64,000 bases of DNA from an uncultured Prevotellaceae bacterium (GTDB lineage: Bacteria > Bacteroidota > Bacteroidia > Bacteroidales > Bacteroidaceae): positions 27,307 to 91,306 of the forward strand of contig CAMWKZ010000005.1 in the NCBI GenBank assembly GCA_947174945.1, given 5' to 3'. Below, piece by piece: positions 1 to 8,268 of this stretch. The notes beneath the pieces were generated by a model. That model was not told the origin of the DNA. It was given only the letters and a program-made list of their open reading frames with translations, and searched no databases. Both the position numbers and the translations under genes were made by a program. Within the stretch, counting starts at the first letter, position 1. Every line of letters starts with the position of its first letter.

Positions 1-645
1 TAGGTCTGAGACCGAGGTGAGGCCTTTATCGTGAAGCGTTTTTTCTCGCCGATAGTTCGTACTGCTCAACGTGTTGATGCGTTGACTGTATTTTACTTGT
101 TTCTCGATAGATGCCACATAGCCTTTATATGGTTCTAGCTGAGCTTCTTCTGCAGCAATACGCTGGTCGTATAGATTGTTATTAATGAAATTATTGTAGT
201 CAGTGACAGCTTTAGATAGTGCAGAATATGAATTCTGAATGTTGCCTAGATGTAAATCTGTAGTGGACAAGGAAATGTTTTTCTCGCTATCGAAATCATA
301 ACCAGCCAAAATAGAGTCAAGGGTCAGTACATCGTGTGTGTCTGCGGGATTCTCAATGACCGCAATAATTGTACCTGCACAGACTGATTGCTGGTCGTTG
401 ACATACAATTCCTGCATTCTCCCTGTAGACTTGGCAATGACCCAGACGGGTGGTTCCGAATTGGTAATAGTAACTGTGCATACTATTGTATCTGGATATC
501 TGAAAATAAAGCAGCCAATTAGAAGAAGTAGCAATATGCCACCAATCACCGATGAGCCAACACTTAGTAGAATATGGGGAGGTGCAGATAAGATGTCCTG
601 CACTTCCTCGCTCCTTACTATACTGTTTCTTATTTCTTTTGGCAT
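1..645 (-). CDS. HlyD-type membrane fusion protein (periplasmic adaptor), 3' end outside window
   Basis: I translated this frame directly: it is open from an ATG at 645 to base 1 (215 residues, no stop), so the C-terminus lies outside the window. After a short cytoplasmic tail comes one membrane segment at about residues 22-48, then a biotinyl-lipoyl-like stretch (GRMQELYVNDQQSV, AGTIIAVIENP) and a long charged helical region ending in RREKTLHDKGLTSVSDL, the usual hairpin of HlyD-family adaptors. Such adaptors link an inner-membrane exporter to an outer-membrane channel. The start lies 3 bp after the stop of the C39 ABC transporter, so the two are co-transcribed and probably form one export complex for the double-glycine peptide encoded upstream. 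The family call is firm; the partner and cargo are inferred from position. Confidence 0.88.
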   Translation of the reverse strand, partial: MPKEIRNSIVRSEEVQDILSAPPHILLSVGSSVIGGILLLLLIGCFIFRYPDTIVCTVTITNSEPPVWVIAKSTGRMQELYVNDQQSVCAGTIIAVIENPADTHDVLTLDSILAGYDFDSEKNISLSTTDLHLGNIQNSYSALSKAVTDYNNFINNNLYDQRIAAEEAQLEPYKGYVASIEKQVKYSQRINTLSSTNYRREKTLHDKGLTSVSDL

Positions 646-648
646 AGG

Positions 649-2853
649 CTATACATTCAATTGGTTTTTGACTAACGTATAATAGACCCCATGTCTGCTG
701 ATAAGTTCATCGTGGGTTCCCTCTTCACAAATCCGTCCACTCTGTAGCACCACGATATTGTCGGCATTCCTCACGGTGCTCAGACGGTGGGCTATCACAA
801 TGGCCGTCTTGCCTTGCATAAACTGGTTGAGTTTCTCCATAATTAGGTATTCATTGTTGGTATCCAGTGAGTTGGTCGCCTCGTCCATGAATATGTATTC
901 TGGATTCTTATAGATAGCTCTAGATATTAAAATGCGCTGTCTCTGGCCCATACTTAGTCCGTGTCCTTCTGCCCCAATCTTTGTATTGTAGCCAAGCGGG
1001 AGTTTCTCAATGAAGTTACGAATATTGGCCGTATCAGCAGCCTCACACATTCTGTCCTCATCAATGCGTTCTTCGCCAGGGGCAATGTTACGTGCGATGG
1101 TATCGGAGAATATAAATCCGTCCTGCATAACTGTACCGCAATGCTTGCGCCACTCCCGCTTGTCATAGTTCTCAATATCTGAATTTCCAAGCACGACCTT
1201 TCCTTTGTCTGGTTGATAAAAACCTAAGATTAGTTTGAGCAATGTAGTCTTACCACTACCGCTAAGTCCTACAATGGCTGTGGTCTTACCCTTAGGGATG
1301 GTTAGGTCTATATCGTCCAGTGTCGGCTTTTCGTTCAACTTGTCATATCTGAATGTCAGGTGCTCAATTCGTATGTCTGCATTATGGATATCGGTAATGA
1401 GGGGCTTATCTGCTGGATACTCGTCATCTTTGGTATAGACTTCCTGCAAACGGTCTATACTAAGTTTGGCATCCTGATACTGGCGGACAAAGCCTATTAA
1501 CTGGTCAATGGGGCTGTTTAATTGTCCGATGATATATTGGATGGAGAGCATCATGCCTAACGTGATGTTTCCCTGAATAACCAGTGCCGCCACCAATGCT
1601 GTAATGATGGCATTTTTCATTTGGTTAATCAGTACACCTCCAGACTGCTGATATTGTGCCAAAGCCAGTCCTTTCACAGTAATCCTGTACTTCCGTGCCT
1701 GTATGTACTCCCATTCCCAGCGCTTCTGTTGTTCACATGCATTTAGCTTGATTTCTTGCATACCATTCACAAGTTGTACCATGTTGCTCTGATTAGCGGA
1801 ATTTTGGGTAAACATTTTGTGGTCAAGCATTGCTCTCTGTTTCATAAACAGCCATACCCAGGCCACATAGAGTGCACTGCCCAAAAAGAAGATGGAAAAG
1901 ATAACCCAATTGTAGAACAGGATGACCAGTCCAAAAATTGCAATATTAACAATGGAAAATAGTGTGGAGAGACTGGTGCTGGTTAAGAATTCTTGTATGC
2001 GTGTGTGGTCATTGACACGCTGAAGGATATCGCCTGTCATCTTTGTATCGAAGTAGGCTATAGGTAATCGCATTAACTTGGCCAGATAATCGGAAATCAA
2101 CGAGATGTTTACCCTCATGCCAATATGAAGCAATATCCAACCACGAATAAACTCTACTGATGTACTACTAATTACAAGTACTATCTGGGCAATTAATACC
2201 AAATAGATATAATCCAGATTCTGATTAGTAATACCAAAGTCTACTATTGACTGCGTCAGAAAAGGGAGAATAAGTTGTATCAACGAACCTGTGCCAAGTC
2301 CTATAAATAACTGCAAAATGAGCCTTTTATATGGTCTGAGATACAGGAAAAGGAACATTATACTTCGTTTGCCCTTACTCTCTTTATCTTCCTCATCAGC
2401 ATTATTATAAAAGTCGGGGGTCGGCTCTAAACAGAGAGCAATTCCTTCGTCTTCACCATCGTTTCTACCAGACAACCAGTATCTCTTAAATTTGTCTTCT
2501 GTATATATTATCTTGCTACCTACAGGGTCTGCGACATGAAATAGATAGCCTTTTTTGCTCTTCTCTATACGATAGAGTACTACAAAATGGTTCTGGTTCC
2601 AATGGATGATGCAGGGAAGAGGTATGTCGTCTATCAATTTTGAAATTGGGATACGCAATCCAATAGTGTGCATACCCAGCTTTTCTGCCGCCTCGCTAAT
2701 ACCTAGCATGGATACTCCCTGACGGGAGATGAAGCAGTTCTCCCGAAGATATTGTAGGGAATACCGCTTCCCATAGAATGCTGCCACCATTCTTAGACAG
2801 GTAGGGCCGCAATCCATCGCGTCATGCTGGGTATAGAGAGGACATGTTTTCAT
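649..2853 (-). CDS. Peptidase C39-containing ABC exporter (bacteriocin/peptide processing transporter)
   Basis: At 734 residues it has the normal length for a peptidase-containing ABC transporter. The N-terminal C39 domain (about 1-135) holds the catalytic cysteine in DCGPTC (Cys15), the histidine in NQNHFVVLY and the aspartate in HVADP. A six-helix membrane domain follows (about 165-460), then an ATPase domain with Walker A GLSGSGKTT (near 527), signature LSMGQRQR (near 632), Walker B YIFMDEA and switch AHRLST. Members of this family cut precursor peptides after a Gly-Gly motif and export the C-terminal part. The gene overlaps the TlpA-like gene upstream by 4 bp (ATGA) and is followed 3 bp later by HlyD. 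All C39 catalytic residues are present, so it should be an active leader peptidase, and a matching GG-leader peptide lies in the same operon. Confidence 0.95.
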   Translation of the reverse strand: MKTCPLYTQHDAMDCGPTCLRMVAAFYGKRYSLQYLRENCFISRQGVSMLGISEAAEKLGMHTIGLRIPISKLIDDIPLPCIIHWNQNHFVVLYRIEKSKKGYLFHVADPVGSKIIYTEDKFKRYWLSGRNDGEDEGIALCLEPTPDFYNNADEEDKESKGKRSIMFLFLYLRPYKRLILQLFIGLGTGSLIQLILPFLTQSIVDFGITNQNLDYIYLVLIAQIVLVISSTSVEFIRGWILLHIGMRVNISLISDYLAKLMRLPIAYFDTKMTGDILQRVNDHTRIQEFLTSTSLSTLFSIVNIAIFGLVILFYNWVIFSIFFLGSALYVAWVWLFMKQRAMLDHKMFTQNSANQSNMVQLVNGMQEIKLNACEQQKRWEWEYIQARKYRITVKGLALAQYQQSGGVLINQMKNAIITALVAALVIQGNITLGMMLSIQYIIGQLNSPIDQLIGFVRQYQDAKLSIDRLQEVYTKDDEYPADKPLITDIHNADIRIEHLTFRYDKLNEKPTLDDIDLTIPKGKTTAIVGLSGSGKTTLLKLILGFYQPDKGKVVLGNSDIENYDKREWRKHCGTVMQDGFIFSDTIARNIAPGEERIDEDRMCEAADTANIRNFIEKLPLGYNTKIGAEGHGLSMGQRQRILISRAIYKNPEYIFMDEATNSLDTNNEYLIMEKLNQFMQGKTAIVIAHRLSTVRNADNIVVLQSGRICEEGTHDELISRHGVYYTLVKNQLNV

Positions 2854-4073
2854 TTCGCAATAAGTCTTTCTAATTTTTTAATGAGATTCTCACCATAGAT
2901 ATTGATAGCAATGATTCTTCCGTCCTTATTGAGTAGGTAGTTTTGCGGAATAGTCCCCTTCACAATCAATTTTCGCATGTCATTATATAAATTTCCATCG
3001 TTGTCAATAGCTTTATAATGATTTAATGCTTCCAAATGGTAGTTCCTAATTGCGTGTTTCCAGGACTTATCGCTTTTGTCAATGCTGATGGCACAACACG
3101 CGAACTGTCCGTCAAACATCTGTTGAGCGTGGATAATGTTTGGCATGGCCTTAACGCATGGGCGGCACCAACTTGCCCACATTTCAATGAGAATGAACTT
3201 TCCGTGATAGTCAGACAATTGATGGGAACGACCGAGACTGTCTATAAGTGTCAAATCTACTATGTCACCTATTCTTAGTGAGTCTGACTTTTGCAGGTCA
3301 TTCTGAATGGATATGCGCTTTGTAATTATAGTCTGGATAAAACGCTTGTTGCGCTTTGATTGTTCTGTCATTTCTGGCCATTTCTTTACTTGTAGTGGGT
3401 AATAGTCAGGAAAGCGTCTTTTTACACTATCCAGTATCGCTGTATATTCATTTTTAGGTATATCCCCCCAAAGGAGAAAAGCGGCTGACCTCGAAACGTA
3501 TGGAGAGGGGGAGGTGAGAGCTGTCTTACGTTGGTATTCATTCCTTTCACTTATAATGGCATCAAACTTTGTGCGTAATGACGCTAATTTCTGGTCTGAC
3601 AATCCGACAATAGACATTGAATCCGTCAGAATATTTATCTTCCTTGCATAAGCATATAGCCTGTCCCAAAAAGCTGCTAATGAATCATTAGCCCAGAATG
3701 GGGCTCCCAGTTTTTTATACTGCATACCTCCTGTCCTGTCTTCGTCGTCAGTTATCGTCAATTCCAGCTTCTCATCAGGGTGCGCTAATAGTTCCATTTT
3801 CATCGGTCCCTTTCTGGCAAAGGATAATCCCAACTCATTTTCGTAGGGTACATATCCATGAAGGATATATTCATATTGATGAGGTTGTGTGGCTATAGAG
3901 TCATATAAGAAGAACTGATTTCTGTCCCCACCCCCATACAAGTATATCATCTGTGGCACCTCAGCGATTTTGGGGCTCAGTGTAAGCTTAATTTGTACAT
4001 TATTATTTGGTTGTGCAGTACTTGGCAGCACACTACCTACTAATGAAAGTATGAGCAATAAAATTTGTTTCAT
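2850..4073 (-). CDS. TlpA/ResA-like secreted thiol-disulfide oxidoreductase
   Basis: The 407-residue product starts with a signal peptide (KQILLLILSLVGSVLPSTAQ). Residues to about 130 resemble the DUF4369-type N-terminal domain common in Bacteroidetes TlpA proteins. The C-terminal 150 residues form a thioredoxin fold with the redox motif WASWCRPCVKAMP and a later cis-proline region (KGTIPQNYLLNKDGRIIAI). It should act in the periplasm, making or reducing disulfides. It lies between the GG-leader peptide gene and the C39 exporter (4-bp overlap with the latter), so handling the cysteines of the exported peptide is a reasonable inference. Direction of electron flow cannot be read from the sequence. 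Confidence 0.88.
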   Translation of the reverse strand: MKQILLLILSLVGSVLPSTAQPNNNVQIKLTLSPKIAEVPQMIYLYGGGDRNQFFLYDSIATQPHQYEYILHGYVPYENELGLSFARKGPMKMELLAHPDEKLELTITDDEDRTGGMQYKKLGAPFWANDSLAAFWDRLYAYARKINILTDSMSIVGLSDQKLASLRTKFDAIISERNEYQRKTALTSPSPYVSRSAAFLLWGDIPKNEYTAILDSVKRRFPDYYPLQVKKWPEMTEQSKRNKRFIQTIITKRISIQNDLQKSDSLRIGDIVDLTLIDSLGRSHQLSDYHGKFILIEMWASWCRPCVKAMPNIIHAQQMFDGQFACCAISIDKSDKSWKHAIRNYHLEALNHYKAIDNDGNLYNDMRKLIVKGTIPQNYLLNKDGRIIAINIYGENLIKKLERLIAK

Positions 4074-4127
4074 AGAAATAGCAATATGTGGGATGGACTG
4101 ATAATGCCCATCCCTGTGATTGTAGAT

Positions 4128-4352
4128 TTAGTTACAAATGACATAGAAATCCGAACCCAATTGAGTTTGGAGATGCCTTTCTGCGTCTTGATATGTTGCC
4201 GATTCTGGGAAGTCATAGAATGCAATGTCAAATGAAATTCCTTCGTAGAATCCATTGAGCGCAATATCGCTAGCATGACATACATATTTTTTGCCACCAG
4301 AAATTTTGTTCATCTGTCCTTTACTCAGTTTATAAGAATCTAAATTCGTCAT
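4128..4352 (-). CDS. Double-glycine-leader precursor peptide (bacteriocin/RiPP-like)
   Basis: A longer in-frame start exists at 4391, but the ATG at 4352 gives a textbook leader: LDSYKLSKGQMNKISGG, ending in Gly-Gly after 20 residues. The predicted core is 54 residues (KKYVCHASD to YVICN) with exactly two cysteines, core positions 5 and 53, almost at opposite ends, so one disulfide would close nearly the whole peptide into a loop. The core is acidic and aromatic rich (FDIAFYDFPE). The upstream leader is A/T rich without a Shine-Dalgarno, normal for Bacteroidetes. It sits directly after the VKOR gene and before TlpA, the C39 exporter and HlyD. I do not recognise the core family; class II-like bacteriocin and signalling peptide are both possible. 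No radical SAM or other modifying enzyme is visible in the window. Confidence 0.8.
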   Translation of the reverse strand: MTNLDSYKLSKGQMNKISGGKKYVCHASDIALNGFYEGISFDIAFYDFPESATYQDAERHLQTQLGSDFYVICN

Positions 4353-4431
4353 AATAATTTTTAGTTTTTTATTAATGTTATGGCAGAACATTTTCAGTCA
4401 ATCTGCCGTTTTGACCATATCTTTGCAAAGA

Positions 4432-5718
4432 TTATATGATATATTTTAGGTCATCAATACTATAAATCTCAGGTAATTCTCTACCATTGAATATAATAGT
4501 AGGTGTTTTGTCTATTCTATTTCTCTTACGATATTCATGTAGCCCAATGTCATTTGAAGCTAACGATACAACTTTTACAATTATTTTCTTTCTTAATTCG
4601 GGAATACATTGGTACACCCTTTTGCAATTTTTGCAATTAGGGTGAACAAATAACGTGATTACATCTCTATAGTCTTCTTTGCCTATATCTGCATACTTGT
4701 CATCTATATTTTCTATCTGCCTTTCTTTAGATAGAAGCCAGTCAAACAAGTCTTTGTTATATAAAGCAGATACTTTACTTGTAAATGACGTGTTTTGAAT
4801 AGAAAGTGATAAATTTCGAGAAACCAACAGCCATAGTAGGTATGCGATGCAGCCCGACGAAATTAATGAAAAGGGGGTATTGGGACTAATTGTTGTATGG
4901 CTTAAAATAAATATGATGGTATCCAACCACACGATGAGATTAATCGACATGCAAAATAAGCAGATTTTTCGAATAACTGCTATCTGATAAACAACGGAAT
5001 AGAGTGTAAAACTACAACCAGTTAGTGTTAATAGGAAAGAATAGCTCTGCCAATCATTGTGAATTAGAAATATCTGGGTAGAGAAGAATAGAAAGGCAAG
5101 GTCGCTCATCTTAAAAATGCTAAGGAAATAGCTGCCTTTTGAATCAAGAACTTGCTCACAGCCTATAAACTTTCCTATTTTACAATATTTGTCTATAATA
5201 CTACCACCATATTCCTTATTAAGTAAAATGTAAGAAATCCAGAGACCGATGCTAGATATCACAATATGGCATGTTGCTATATAATCTGGAAAAGCATTTA
5301 CTATAAGCCCTGCAAATAATATAGCGCAAGCAATGTATATCTGATGGCTCACAATCCATTCAATAATATTGCGTAGTTTTACATACTTATATATAGTAGT
5401 CTTATCGGTTTTTCTTGCTGTTAATACTACACCTTCCCAGTCTGGCAGAGCCTTCTTTCTCTCATTATCATTAGTAATAATGGCAAAAGTATCTTTACGA
5501 TGAGGGAGTACCATTAGATAAGGGTATCTCAACTCACTTAGATACTCCTCTGGTAGGTTATATACATTATTTTCTATATATAGCGAATCAAGCGCATCAC
5601 TAATACCCCTCATCGTGTTACCGACTGGAGTATCCAACATGTGTTTTATTACAACATTAGGTACCTCAACCCCCAATATATGTAGAAGTTCTTTGAGTAT
5701 GTTATATGTCTGATTCAT
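4432..5718 (-). CDS. VKOR-family disulfide-forming membrane protein fused to C39-like and thioredoxin-like domains
   Basis: The 428-residue protein has three parts. Residues 1-105 resemble the C39-like domain (GISDALDSLYIENNVYNLP, LRYPYLMVLP) but have no catalytic cysteine near the N-terminus, so this domain is presumably non-catalytic. Residues 115-305 are a multi-helix vitamin K epoxide reductase domain with the loop pair Cys179 and Cys187, the following Ser193 and the active-site CLFC (Cys253, Cys256). Residues 350-428 form a thioredoxin-like domain with CKNC (362-365) and the cis-proline region KTPTIIF. VKOR proteins reoxidise thioredoxin-like partners using quinone and so drive disulfide formation in the envelope. 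In the operon with a two-cysteine exported peptide, it most likely oxidises that peptide or its TlpA partner. The architecture is clear; the substrate is inferred. Confidence 0.9.
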   Translation of the reverse strand: MNQTYNILKELLHILGVEVPNVVIKHMLDTPVGNTMRGISDALDSLYIENNVYNLPEEYLSELRYPYLMVLPHRKDTFAIITNDNERKKALPDWEGVVLTARKTDKTTIYKYVKLRNIIEWIVSHQIYIACAILFAGLIVNAFPDYIATCHIVISSIGLWISYILLNKEYGGSIIDKYCKIGKFIGCEQVLDSKGSYFLSIFKMSDLAFLFFSTQIFLIHNDWQSYSFLLTLTGCSFTLYSVVYQIAVIRKICLFCMSINLIVWLDTIIFILSHTTISPNTPFSLISSGCIAYLLWLLVSRNLSLSIQNTSFTSKVSALYNKDLFDWLLSKERQIENIDDKYADIGKEDYRDVITLFVHPNCKNCKRVYQCIPELRKKIIVKVVSLASNDIGLHEYRKRNRIDKTPTIIFNGRELPEIYSIDDLKYII

Positions 5719-5728
5719 CAGAATGTAT

Positions 5729-6094
5729 TTATAGGTCTATATATGCCCAGAAACAATAATTGCCTCGTATGATTTGCAATTGATACTCACCTGAAAGATA
5801 GGGCGGAAGAATTAAGGTTGTTGTACCTATTGGAATAACTGTAATATATTCCACATCTTTATCTTCGTTAATTAACCTTAGTGTACAACCATCGCAAAGT
5901 GTTACAAACAACAAAGTATGCTCATTAAGGCTGACAGAAGGAATTATAGTGGATTCTTTCTTTATCGGTCTTTGGTCTTCTGTCGGGTCAGTAAATGTTA
6001 TTTGAAGAAACACTTCATCATATACGTTTTGGACTTTGGCGTCAATCAAAGAGGCCGATATAATTAACATTAAAGCTAAAATACTTCTTTTCAT
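5729..6094 (-). CDS. DUF3244-like small secreted protein
   Basis: 121 residues with a signal peptide (KRSILALMLIISASLIDA). The rest reads as a single beta-sandwich: PSVSLNEHTLLFVTLCDGCTLRLINEDKD, then TTTLILPPYLSGEYQLQIIRGNYCFWAYIDL, matching the DUF3244 pattern of short Bacteroidetes envelope proteins, whose role is not established. Three cysteines are present. It is the first gene after promoter 6121-6152 and is followed 10 bp later by the VKOR gene, so it belongs to the peptide-export operon. In Bacteroidetes, DUF3244 genes often sit beside TPR-HTH regulators such as the one at 6255-8030; that is a recollection of common gene order, not something checked here. Confidence 0.7.
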   Translation of the reverse strand: MKRSILALMLIISASLIDAKVQNVYDEVFLQITFTDPTEDQRPIKKESTIIPSVSLNEHTLLFVTLCDGCTLRLINEDKDVEYITVIPIGTTTLILPPYLSGEYQLQIIRGNYCFWAYIDL

Positions 6095-6120
6095 TGTTCT
6101 CTACAGTTAAAAATTTTCTG

Positions 6121-6152
6121 TAAAGATATCCTAATAATATTATTCTGCCAAA
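6121..6152 (-). promoter_or_regulatory. Promoter of the peptide-export operon
   Basis: Read on the minus strand, TTTG (6152-6149) is followed by exactly 20 bp and TATCTTTA (6128-6121), one mismatch from the Bacteroidetes -7 consensus TAnnTTTG. It lies 26 bp before the DUF3244 start. The imperfect -7 fits a promoter needing an activator. Confidence 0.6.
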
Positions 6153-6170
6153 GATTTGAAGTGATTTTAG

Positions 6171-6258
6171 TTCGTCAAAATTCGTTGTAAATCAAATATC
6201 TCCCTTGAAACCCATTATAATACAATGAGTTGTATAATTTTTCGTCAAATTTCGTCAA
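6171..6258. promoter_or_regulatory. Two pairs of 10-bp-spaced TTCGTcaa direct repeats, candidate activator sites
   Basis: TTCGT begins at 6171, 6181, 6241 and 6251. Each pair is spaced by 10 bp, one DNA turn, and the pairs are 70 bp apart, close to a whole number of turns. Extended copies are TTCGTCAAAA (6171), TTCGTCAAAT (6241) and TTCGTCAAGA (6251). The proximal pair ends 33 bp upstream of the -33 box of promoter 6121-6152 when measured from 6185, a usual place for an activator. The distal pair overlaps the stop codon of the HTH regulator gene. Binding by that regulator is inferred. Confidence 0.45.
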
Positions 6259-8030
6259 GAGCGTTTAAGCCCGTTTATCAAGTTGTTTTTAAGCGAATAA
6301 GCATCTTTTTTTCCACAAAGTTTTTCATTGGCACGTGCTTTGGCATTCGATACTGTTGATGCATAAGAATCAGTCATGAGCGATATATTCTTTTCAGGTA
6401 TGTCAAGCATTAAAAGAATGCATATACGCTGTTCTAATTGTGATAAAGATTTCCCTTGGCCAAATGACTTATACGTAATTGGGATGTCTTTGCTAAATTG
6501 AGATATCAATAAGTTCCATTCAGACTCTGTTGGCTTAATTTTTTCAGATTTGTTAGTTGCTTTATTTACAAATAGTTGTGCGATGGCACTATTGAGAAAA
6601 TCTTCAAGATTATCAATACGTCTGATATCAATAGTATTCTTTTTATTGATGTTTTCAGCCTCTAAAAGTTCTATTCTTTTGGTCAACTCAATTTCTTGTT
6701 TTTCTTTAATAGCAATAATACTCTCATAGTCTTTTTCTTTCAGAATTCTTAATTCCGCCTGAATTGTATTTCTCTGAGATTTTGCGCTATAGAGAGTTTC
6801 TTCTAGTTCAGCAATTCTTGCCTTTTTTTCTTTCTGATTTTTTAGATATAGCCAAACAACGACAATAATAATTATTAATAAAACTATTGCTATAAACGTG
6901 CTAAAACTAAGCAGATATAGTCTGTCCTGAGCCTTTTCCCTTTCCTGTTTTGCCTCTTTTTGGCTTCGGCTATAATTATAAAGGGCTGACATCTGATGAA
7001 CTACATCTGTCTGCATCCTATTATGCAAAGAGTCTTGTGCGATTTCATATAACAGGGAAAAGCAAACCACGGAATCTATATTATGCCTTTCTCTATAAAT
7101 GGAGAGCAGTCCTTTATACCCTTCTGAAAGATAGCCAAATTTGATGGCTTTTCGAAAATTGCATTCCGCAGAGTCTAGTCTATTGGTTGCAAGTTCATAA
7201 AACCCTTTTGTACAATAGTAGTGTTCACGGCCTTTTGCTATTTTTCCATCTTTATCGAATAACCCAGATTCATTCTCGAATATATCTATAGCCTCCTTGG
7301 CCTTAGTCAAGTTGCCACGTTCCAAATATATTGATATTGAAACAACTATTGCGTCTGCTGCTTCTTGGTTCTCCCCTAATTGTTTCAATGATGAATATGT
7401 ATCATTAATTATCTTTAGCACACTGTCTTTTTCATTAAGAAGATAGTAAGGCCTTATTAATTGTTCTTTTTCCATAATATACTCTTTAAGACTTTCGGTC
7501 TTACGAATATACTCAATATAGTGCTTCAAAGCCCAAATCTCATCATGCGGAAGATTCTGTTTATGAAATATTCGTGACATCTGCCCATAAACAGCTATCA
7601 AAGTGTTATAATCACATGTTGAACTGGTAGTGTCAGCCTTAGAAATGGCATCATAATAAGCTTGTAATGCCTCTGGAGCCTCTTCCATATCGCTATAGGT
7701 CCGTCCTAAAAGGTAATAAGATAGCATTTTCTCATTAGCATTTCCGTTGTCTTTATAATAACAGACAACTTTCTTAACAATAGAATCAGATGTGAACTTT
7801 ACTCCCGATTTGTTTTCAGCCTTTAGTCTTACAAGTTCGTAACGCATCCTGTCATCCTTGCTCCAATCAGACTTTTCGTGATTGTATTTTCCCAATAGTG
7901 TAAGTGCTGAGTCTGGATTATCGTTGGCAATTTTGCTGATAGTTTCTAATTGGTCGGTTATCTTCCTGTCATTACAACCAGACAATATTGCAATCATAAT
8001 ACTTATATATATAAACACCAGTTTCTTCAT
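6255..8030 (-). CDS. Membrane-anchored TPR lipoprotein with C-terminal HTH (putative transcription regulator)
   Basis: The 591-residue product starts with a lipoprotein signal (FIYISIMIAILSGC). Residues 20-370 are TPR-like helical repeats (SYYLLGRTYSDMEEAPEALQAYYDAI, YYCTKGFYELATNRLDSAECNFRKAI). One strong membrane helix follows at about 373-396, then a coiled coil (KKARIAELEETLYSAKSQRN) and a C-terminal LuxR-like helix-turn-helix (LSQLEQRICILLMLDIPEKNISLMTDSYASTVSNAKARANEKL). This layout, periplasmic sensor, membrane helix, cytoplasmic coiled coil and DNA-binding end, is common in Bacteroidetes. It lies directly upstream of, and in the same direction as, the peptide-export operon, so it probably controls that operon. 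The signal it senses is unknown. Confidence 0.82.
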   Translation of the reverse strand: MKKLVFIYISIMIAILSGCNDRKITDQLETISKIANDNPDSALTLLGKYNHEKSDWSKDDRMRYELVRLKAENKSGVKFTSDSIVKKVVCYYKDNGNANEKMLSYYLLGRTYSDMEEAPEALQAYYDAISKADTTSSTCDYNTLIAVYGQMSRIFHKQNLPHDEIWALKHYIEYIRKTESLKEYIMEKEQLIRPYYLLNEKDSVLKIINDTYSSLKQLGENQEAADAIVVSISIYLERGNLTKAKEAIDIFENESGLFDKDGKIAKGREHYYCTKGFYELATNRLDSAECNFRKAIKFGYLSEGYKGLLSIYRERHNIDSVVCFSLLYEIAQDSLHNRMQTDVVHQMSALYNYSRSQKEAKQEREKAQDRLYLLSFSTFIAIVLLIIIIVVVWLYLKNQKEKKARIAELEETLYSAKSQRNTIQAELRILKEKDYESIIAIKEKQEIELTKRIELLEAENINKKNTIDIRRIDNLEDFLNSAIAQLFVNKATNKSEKIKPTESEWNLLISQFSKDIPITYKSFGQGKSLSQLEQRICILLMLDIPEKNISLMTDSYASTVSNAKARANEKLCGKKDAYSLKNNLINGLKRS

Positions 8031-8071
8031 ATTCAGTCAATCCATTAGGTGATGTTCATTTAATATCGATA

Positions 8072-8079
8072 CAAAGGTA
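8072..8079 (-). promoter_or_regulatory. -7 box of the TPR-HTH regulator gene
   Basis: On the minus strand this reads TACCTTTG, a perfect TAnnTTTG match 41 bp before the regulator start. No TTTG is found 19-21 bp further upstream, so the -33 element is weak or absent. Confidence 0.5.
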
Positions 8080-8211
8080 CAAAAATTATTTAATTCTGGT
8101 TACGATTTCACGTTTATTAAGTGGATTCAGACTATCAATCGCTACCGTTTGATACTTACCATAAGGCCTTTTGATTAAGCTCATTTTATAGTGATAAAAA
8201 ACATATTTTCA

Positions 8212-8243
8212 TTTGGCGGCCTCGCTTTTTATTTGTAATTTTG
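8212..8243 (+). promoter_or_regulatory. dnaB promoter
   Basis: TTTG at 8212-8215, 20 bp, then TAATTTTG at 8236-8243, a full match to the Bacteroidetes -33/-7 pair. It ends 25 bp before the dnaB ATG. The rest of 8080-8211 shows no gene. Confidence 0.75.
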
Positions 8244-8268
8244 TAGCCCTAAAATTAAGAAATGAGAT

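Noticed and set aside
338..682. Plus-strand open frame of 114 codons at the left edge
   Set aside because: It is antisense to the HlyD frame, which is open through the whole region and has family features.
4353..4391. Longer start for the double-glycine peptide
   Set aside because: The extra 13 residues are lysine/asparagine rich and would place Gly-Gly 33 residues in, longer than the usual leader.
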